Assembly: GCF_005871085.1 (NCBI RefSeq)
Contig: NZ_VAUP01000031.1
Coordinates: forward strand, 124,001-188,000
Source of the DNA: Xanthobacter autotrophicus
GTDB taxonomy: Bacteria; Pseudomonadota; Alphaproteobacteria; Rhizobiales; Xanthobacteraceae
DNA length: 64,000 nt
Reading direction: 5' to 3'
Both the position numbers and the translations under genes were made by a program. This document shows, piece by piece, positions 59,617 through 64,000 of the stretch. Position 1 is the first letter of the stretch, and each line of letters opens with the position of its first letter. Below the pieces are notes generated by a model, which worked only from the letters and a program-made list of their open reading frames with translations, did no database searches and was not told the origin of the DNA.

Positions 59617-60555
59617 TCAGCGCGGCTCCACGCCGTCGCGCAGCGCCCGCAGGCGGTCGTAGGTGTCCGGGAAGGCGTCGAGCCGGGTCACGCCCACCAT
59701 GCGGATATAGGCGGAGGGTCCGAAGCGGATCCATTGCACCAGCTTCACCGGGGTGCCGGTCTTCACGTCGACGCCGGTGGCCATCACCTCGAAGCCGGTC
59801 TGGCCGGAAATGCGCTGCGGCTCGGCGCGCTCCAGCTTCAGATCCTTCACGCCGGGCAGGCTGGAGAGGAGGCGAAGCGCGAACTGGCGGCGCTCGTCCT
59901 CACGCGGGGCGCCTCCCCCCACGGTGACTACGAACAAAGGCTGGTCCACACCCTCCTGCACGTCTTTCGGCCCGTCGGTGAGGATGAGGGTGGTGCCGGC
60001 GAGCGTTCGCACTGGGCGGAAGCCGGCGAGGTTGGTTGCGGCGAAGGGCAGAGCGGCCACCTGATCGGGCACCGAGCGGATCGCGACCGTGGCCAGGGCG
60101 GCGCGCACGGTGGCGTCGGGGTAGGCGGCGGCCTCGCTCTCGGGCACCTGCAGGGTGAGAAGGCCGGTGAGCTGGTCGGTGCCAACCAGCAGCACCCATT
60201 TGCGCAGGGAGACGGGGCCCGCCGTCTGGGTGCCGGTGAACAGCACGGCCTTGGCGTTCTTGAGGGGGAAGGCCTCGCGTTTGTCCAGGGTAATGCCCTT
60301 GCCGGCCAGCGCCGCATCGGTGAAGCCGGCGTCGATCTGATCGTAGGCGTCCGGCGGCATGTCCACGATGAGCAGGGAGGCGCTGTGGGCGCGATCCTCG
60401 AACCCCGCGAAGGCCTGCCCTTCCACCATGCCCGGCGGCGGGACGAGGCCGATGGCCGAGCCGCGGGGGAACATGGGGTCGGCGGCAAAGGCCGAAGACA
60501 GCGGCGCCGCGACGAGGGTGAACGCGAGGACGGCGGCGGACAAGAGCAGGCGCAT
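59617..60555 (-). CDS. Predicted exported protein of unknown function
   Basis: A 312-residue protein with a Sec signal peptide (LLLSAAVLAFTLVAAPLSSAFA, cleaved before ADP near residue 25). The mature part has FPRGSAIGLVPPPGMVEGQAFAGFEDRAHSASLLIVDMP near its start and a second module with PVRTLAGTTLILTDGPKDV. These look like two related beta-rich domains, each beginning around an LVPP/LAGF element. It resembles small families found in Bradyrhizobium and relatives, but I cannot name one. It lies 68 bp upstream of hupT on the same strand and might be co-transcribed with it. The start at MRLLLSAAV was chosen by the signal peptide. Confidence 0.75.
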   Translation of the reverse strand: MRLLLSAAVLAFTLVAAPLSSAFAADPMFPRGSAIGLVPPPGMVEGQAFAGFEDRAHSASLLIVDMPPDAYDQIDAGFTDAALAGKGITLDKREAFPLKNAKAVLFTGTQTAGPVSLRKWVLLVGTDQLTGLLTLQVPESEAAAYPDATVRAALATVAIRSVPDQVAALPFAATNLAGFRPVRTLAGTTLILTDGPKDVQEGVDQPLFVVTVGGGAPREDERRQFALRLLSSLPGVKDLKLERAEPQRISGQTGFEVMATGVDVKTGTPVKLVQWIRFGPSAYIRMVGVTRLDAFPDTYDRLRALRDGVEPR

Positions 60556-60681
60556 GGAGGGCTCCGGCGGGGGATGAGGGATCCGGCGGCAGGGCCTCCG
60601 CTCCCCCCGGTCTCGGATCGAAAGGCCTGTTTCGGGCGACAATCGGGCTTTTCTGTGGGCCTCTGCCACAGATACAGCGCT

Positions 60682-61338
60682 TCAGGTAGCCGGATTGACG
60701 CGCCGCAGCGTGAGGTTGAAGCGCCCGCCCTCCGCCAGGAGCGTGGAGGTGCCCGGTAGGATCCGGTCGATGCCGTGGAAGGCGAGCCGGCTCGGCCCGG
60801 ACAACAGGAAGATGTCGCCCGAGGCGAGACGGATCGAGCGGGTCGCGCCGCCCCGCGTCTCGCCGCCGATGCGGAACAGGGCGGTGTCCCCCAGCGAGAG
60901 GGCGAGCACCGGAGCGGTAAAGTCGGCTTCGTCGCGGTCCTGGTGCAGGCTCATGCGGGCGTCCGGCCCGTAATAATTGATCAGGCAGGCCTCGGGCGGC
61001 GCCGGGACGGCCGCATAGGTGGTCCACAGGGCCGCCAGCGCCGGTGGCATGGCGGGCCAGGGCGCGCGCGTGTTGGGGTGGAATGGCTGGTAGCGATATC
61101 CGGCAGCGTCCGAGACCCAGCCGAGCGGCCCGCAATTGCTCATGCGGACGGAAAACGGCTTGCCGGTCCGCGGCATGGCGGGCGTGAACAGGGGCGCTTC
61201 CTCCAGCACGGCACGGATGTCAGCGAGCAGGGCGGCCTGCGCCTCTCGGTCGAGCGCCTCGCGAAACCACAGGGCGCCGGGGGCGACCTCCAGATGAGCT
61301 GGCAGAGGGGCTGGCATGGAATCGTGAGGTCCCGTCAT
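60682..61338 (-). CDS. alkB: AlkB-type 2-oxoglutarate/Fe(II) dioxygenase
   Basis: A 218-residue AlkB family enzyme that repairs alkylated bases by oxidative demethylation. The iron ligands are the HxD of MSLHQDRDEADF and the downstream His of RLAFHGIDRI. The 2-oxoglutarate-binding arginines are in GGRFNLTLRRVN at the C-terminus. The substrate lid includes YRYQPFHPNTRAPWPAMP. This arrangement matches E. coli AlkB (216 residues) closely. An ATG seven codons downstream is an alternative start. No ada gene is near. Confidence 0.93.
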   Translation of the reverse strand: MTGPHDSMPAPLPAHLEVAPGALWFREALDREAQAALLADIRAVLEEAPLFTPAMPRTGKPFSVRMSNCGPLGWVSDAAGYRYQPFHPNTRAPWPAMPPALAALWTTYAAVPAPPEACLINYYGPDARMSLHQDRDEADFTAPVLALSLGDTALFRIGGETRGGATRSIRLASGDIFLLSGPSRLAFHGIDRILPGTSTLLAEGGRFNLTLRRVNPAT

Positions 61339-61429
61339 GTGTCCAGACGCTCCGATGCCGGCGTTTCAAAGAAAATAGCGGTATTGGATGGAGGCTTTCC
61401 CTTGGCGTGACCACGGCTTTAATGCGGAA

Positions 61430-61444
61430 GTAACCATATGTTAC
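61430..61444. promoter_or_regulatory. Palindrome in the alkB / DUF1236 divergent region
   Basis: GTAAC-CATAT-GTTAC is a perfect inverted repeat in an AT-rich patch (about 61418-61460), 80 bp upstream of the DUF1236 gene and 92 bp upstream of alkB. It is a candidate operator or a promoter element. Confidence 0.4.
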
Positions 61445-61523
61445 ATATCACATTTAAGCTAAGTCGGAACAAAAAGGCGCGGCATGATGTCTTCGGGTCG
61501 CTGGGGTCGACAGGAGAGTCGCC

Positions 61524-62087
61524 ATGAATCCCCGCCTCAAGAGTCGTCAGTGTCGTCGCGTGAGCGTTCGCCATTCCTTCGGCATCAGCATCGCGATTTT
61601 GATCGCTGGAGTGTCCGCGGCGTCGGCCCAGGCCGTCGTGGTGGGGCCCGGCGGATATATCTCGCCGACGCAGCGGGAATACATCGAGGCTTATGTGGTG
61701 CGTCACCCGGTGCCGCCGGCTCCGATCCCCGGGGGCTTTGTCGCCTCTGTGGGAGCGGTGTTGCCGGCAGGTATCCCGCTCCAGCGCTTCGCGGTAGCGC
61801 CCGCGCAGCGCTATGCCACCTATGGTCAAGGCTATTACGGCCCCGGCTATTATGGCCAAGTCTATTATGGCCAGGGCGATCCGGGGGTCGCCTATCCCGA
61901 CCGGGGTGGCTATGACGTGGCTGACTACAACAGCCCCGTCTATCCCGGTGAACTCTATGGTGGGGCCTATGGCAGCGGCTATGGAAATGGCGCCGACCTC
62001 TCCGGCTACCGTTACGTGGTGCTGCCGGGGGCCGAGGCGGCGGTGGTGGAGCCCCGCACCCGCCGCATCATCCTGATCATCGAATGA
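61524..62087 (+). CDS. DUF1236-containing exported protein with Gly/Tyr-rich segment
   Basis: A 187-residue secreted protein. A signal peptide (GISIAILIAGVSAASA, cleaved near AQA at about residue 37) precedes a Pro-rich stretch, then VPPAPIPGGFVASVGAVLPAGIPLQRFAV, followed by a segment dominated by Gly and Tyr (about 95-160, with repeated YYG and YGQG words), and finally YRYVVLPGAEAAVVEPRTRRIILII. The LPAG.PL and YVVLPG..AV.V.P.TR.II elements are the core of DUF1236, common in Rhizobiales periplasm, here split by the Gly/Tyr insert. Function unknown. Confidence 0.8.
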   Translation: MNPRLKSRQCRRVSVRHSFGISIAILIAGVSAASAQAVVVGPGGYISPTQREYIEAYVVRHPVPPAPIPGGFVASVGAVLPAGIPLQRFAVAPAQRYATYGQGYYGPGYYGQVYYGQGDPGVAYPDRGGYDVADYNSPVYPGELYGGAYGSGYGNGADLSGYRYVVLPGAEAAVVEPRTRRIILIIE

Positions 62088-62156
62088 GCGCGATGGTCGC
62101 ATGACCCAGGCCCCCTTTCCCGCGGCGGGGGGAGGGGGGGCCGCAGGTCCGGGCGT

Positions 62157-62196
62157 CCCACGTCCGGCTATCCCACGTCCGGTTTCCCACGTCCGG
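62157..62196 (+). repeat. Three short direct repeats
   Basis: CCCACGTCCGG occurs three times at 62157, 62172 and 62186, with 4- and 3-bp spacers, in the 200-bp gap between the DUF1236 and VOC genes. Confidence 0.8.
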
Positions 62197-62287
62197 GGGT
62201 ACCGGGTCGGCAATTTATCCGGATCGCTGGCCGTGGCCGGTCCATTCGGGCATGGTGCCGGCGCTCGCCCATCAGGCAGGAGAGGCC

Positions 62288-62668
62288 ATGGCACCGCACG
62301 CGAAGTTCTATTGGAACGAGCTGATGACCGACGACGTGGAAAAGGCCAAGGCCTTCTACAGCGCCGTGCTCGGCTGGACCTTCAGCGAAATGCCCATGGA
62401 GGGCGGTCGGGTCTATTACGTCGCCATGCTGGGCGAGGAACCGGTGGCCGGCCTCATGGATAAAACCGACATCGTGCCGCCCTACGTCCCGCCCCACTGG
62501 TTCGGCTACATCAGCGTGGACGATGTGGACGCGCGCGTTGCCCTGCTTGAAGCCAAGGGCGGACAGGTGGTCCGGCCGCCGTTCGACATCGAGGGTGTCG
62601 GCCGCATCGCCATCGTTGCCGACGCGACGGGCGCGCCGCTGGGCCTGATGACCGCTTTTGACGAGTGA
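62288..62668 (+). CDS. VOC family protein (glyoxalase/bleomycin resistance-like)
   Basis: A 126-residue VOC-fold protein: two beta-alpha-beta-beta-beta modules starting KFYWNELMTDDVEKAKAFYSAVLGWTF and PHWFGYISVDDVDARVALLEAKGGQV, ending GRIAIVADATGAPLGLM. This form (FYWNEL...D..KA..FY..V.GW) is common for CFP32/YdeN-like VOC proteins of unknown substrate. Metal ligands are not all evident, so it may be non-catalytic. AGGAGAGG precedes the ATG. Confidence 0.88.
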   Translation: MAPHAKFYWNELMTDDVEKAKAFYSAVLGWTFSEMPMEGGRVYYVAMLGEEPVAGLMDKTDIVPPYVPPHWFGYISVDDVDARVALLEAKGGQVVRPPFDIEGVGRIAIVADATGAPLGLMTAFDE

Positions 62669-62695
62669 GCCGGCGGGCGGCTCAGGCCGCCACGT

Positions 62696-63355
62696 TCACG
62701 CGATCACATCGGCCAGCCGCACCCGTCGCACCCCGGCGGCGGCCATGTCGGCGTAAGCCTTGGCCAGGGAGCCGTCCACGTCCAGCGCCCGGCAGGCATC
62801 CTCGATCACGTAGGTGGTGAAGCCATGCCGGGCGGCGTCCACGGCCGACCAGGACACGCAGAAATCCGTGGCCAGCCCGAGGAGATACACCGTATCGACC
62901 CCCCGGTCCCGCAGGTATCCGGAGAGGCCGGTGGGCGTGGTGCGGTCCGCCTCGTAGAAGGTGGAATAGCTGTCGATGGTGCGGTGGTGCCCCTTGCGGA
63001 TGATCAGCTGGGCGTGGGGAATATCCAGCGCGGCGGACAGGCGGGCGCCCTCGCTGTCCTGCACGCAATGGTCAGGCCACAGGATCTGCCGCCCATAGGG
63101 CAGGTCGATCTCGTCGAACGGCGCCTTGCCCAGGTGGCTCGAGGCGAACGAGATGTGGCCCGGCGGGTGCCAGTCCTGAGTCAGCACCACATTTGGGAAA
63201 TGCCGCGCCACGGCATTGGCGAGGGGCACCACCTCGTGCCCGCCCGGTACCGCCAGGCGACCGCCGGGCAGGAAGTCCACCTGCAGGTCGACCGCCACGA
63301 GCGCGGTGCGTGCCCTGGTGGCGGTTGCGGGCGGGACCAGGGAGGGGGCGGGCAT
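62696..63355 (-). CDS. pncA: Nicotinamidase
   Basis: A 219-residue isochorismatase-fold amidase that converts nicotinamide to nicotinate in NAD salvage. The catalytic triad is visible: D23 in VAVDLQVDF, Lys in IIRKGHHRTIDSYS, and Cys in GLATDFCVSWSA. Metal-binding residues occur in TQDWHPPGHISFASSH (Asp and two His). Length fits PncA. The ATG at 63355 follows CCTCCC on the plus strand (GGGAGG on its own strand). It is divergent from dnaK and converges with the VOC gene. Confidence 0.95.
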   Translation of the reverse strand: MPAPSLVPPATATRARTALVAVDLQVDFLPGGRLAVPGGHEVVPLANAVARHFPNVVLTQDWHPPGHISFASSHLGKAPFDEIDLPYGRQILWPDHCVQDSEGARLSAALDIPHAQLIIRKGHHRTIDSYSTFYEADRTTPTGLSGYLRDRGVDTVYLLGLATDFCVSWSAVDAARHGFTTYVIEDACRALDVDGSLAKAYADMAAAGVRRVRLADVIA

Positions 63356-63427
63356 CGGGAGGGTCCTTTGCGATGACGCGCGGGCTCGCGCGGACGTGAA
63401 AAAGGACCGGGCCGCGAACCGGCACGC

Positions 63428-63456
63428 CTTGCGGCGCCAAAACACCCCCCCTATAT
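63428..63456 (+). promoter_or_regulatory. Candidate heat-shock (sigma-32) promoter for dnaK
   Basis: CTTG at 63428-63431 is followed, after 17 bp, by CCCTATAT at 63449-63456. This matches the alphaproteobacterial RpoH pattern (CTTG, 16-17 bp, CYTATNT). It lies 140 bp upstream of dnaK. Pattern match only. Confidence 0.5.
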
Positions 63457-63595
63457 CCGCCTCGATCGTCGTTGTCGCGACGAACCCCAATTCGAAAGTT
63501 CAGGGGGCCGGCGGATCGGTTGCGGGAGGGGCCTGCGGCCATCCCCCGCGGGTGCCGAAAGGGCCCGGTCGGCCTGCCGACAAGGAGAAAACCAT

Positions 63596-64000
63596 ATGGC
63601 CAAGATCATCGGTATCGACCTCGGCACCACCAATTCCTGCGTCGCGGTGATGGAGGGGTCCACCCCGAAAGTCATCGAGAACGCTGAAGGCGCGCGCACC
63701 ACGCCGTCCATCGTCGCCTTCACGGAGGACGGCGAGCGTCTCGTCGGCCAGCCCGCCAAGCGCCAGAGCGTCACCAATCCCGAGCGCACCTTCTTCGCGG
63801 TGAAGCGCCTCATCGGCCGCCGCTACGACGACCCGACCGTCGAGAAGGACAAGCATCTCGTCCCCTACTCCATCGTGCGCGCCGACAATGGCGACGCCTG
63901 GGTGGAAGCGGACGGCAAGAAATATTCCCCCTCGCAGATCTCCGCCTTCGTCCTGCAGAAGATGAAGGAGACGGCCGAGTCGTTCCTGGGCGAGAAGGTC
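63596..64000 (+). CDS. dnaK: Chaperone protein DnaK, N-terminal fragment
   Basis: The first 135 codons of Hsp70; the gene runs off the right edge. It starts [21 protein letters not shown], the phosphate-1 loop of the ATPase domain, and continues with [25 protein letters not shown] and the [14 protein letters not shown] segment. AAGGAGAAAACC is a strong ribosome binding site. A heat-shock promoter candidate lies upstream. dnaJ would be expected beyond the window. Confidence 0.98.
   Translation, partial: MAKIIGIDLGTTNSCVAVMEGSTPKVIENAEGARTTPSIVAFTEDGERLVGQPAKRQSVTNPERTFFAVKRLIGRRYDDPTVEKDKHLVPYSIVRADNGDAWVEADGKKYSPSQISAFVLQKMKETAESFLGEKV

Overview
The window is high-GC DNA of an alphaproteobacterium of the Rhizobiales (Hyphomicrobiales), most likely a Xanthobacteraceae relative (Xanthobacter/Azorhizobium type). 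This rests on gene content, not on any search: a RegB/RegA redox two-component pair beside a PHB depolymerase, an ethylmalonyl-CoA-pathway dehydrogenase, a HupTUV hydrogen-sensing cluster, an ornithine-lipid acyltransferase, a DUF1236 protein, a MmcB-type repair protein and alphaproteobacterial dispersed repeats. Coding density is high. No rRNA, tRNA, CRISPR array, transposase or prophage gene was recognised.

Layout. 1-3.5 kb: the rimP-nusA-ylxR/L7Ae-infB translation/transcription operon (minus strand), infB cut by the window edge. 3.8-10.3 kb: single metabolic and membrane genes (universal stress protein, GlcG-like protein, nitroreductase, aminotransferase, AbrB-type permease, DoxX, YgjP-like metallopeptidase). 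10.3-14 kb: phaZ, divergent from regB-regA. 14-23 kb: mmcB-yihY, a FUSC transporter, mcd plus a GNAT gene, an NmrA-like reductase divergent from an HxlR regulator, an XRE/DUF2975 pair, a lipoprotein and a ProX-type editing deacylase. 23-33.8 kb: PEP carboxylase, a hydrolase-MFP-RND efflux operon with a divergent LysR regulator, and a sulfite-oxidase-fold protein.

33.9-44.6 kb is the envelope and division core: murB-ddl-ftsQ-ftsA-ftsZ-lpxC-bamD-recN. It is the 3' half of a dcw cluster, cut off upstream of murB. 44.8-53.3 kb holds arfB, olsB, a secreted protein, a ComM-type ATPase, a methyltransferase, a PHA-granule-associated protein, gshB, yraN and rsmI. 53.4-59.5 kb is hupT-hupU-hupV-hypF, an H2 sensor with its histidine kinase and one maturation factor, but without structural hydrogenase genes or the hupR response regulator in view. 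59.6-64 kb holds two exported proteins of unknown function, an AlkB-type dioxygenase, a VOC protein, pncA and the start of dnaK.

Themes. Redox and energy sensing (RegBA, HupTUV) sit beside carbon-storage and C2/C3 assimilation genes (phaZ, PHA-granule protein, mcd, ppc), as expected of a facultative autotroph or methylotroph. I found no clearly novel multi-gene system. The less ordinary signals are an array of seven perfect 18-bp repeats next to a 17-bp-stem hairpin, a 107-bp dispersed repeat present twice, several clean palindromes in divergent promoters, a hydrolase with a displaced nucleophile serine, and an OlsB with a period-4 Arg-Asp extension.
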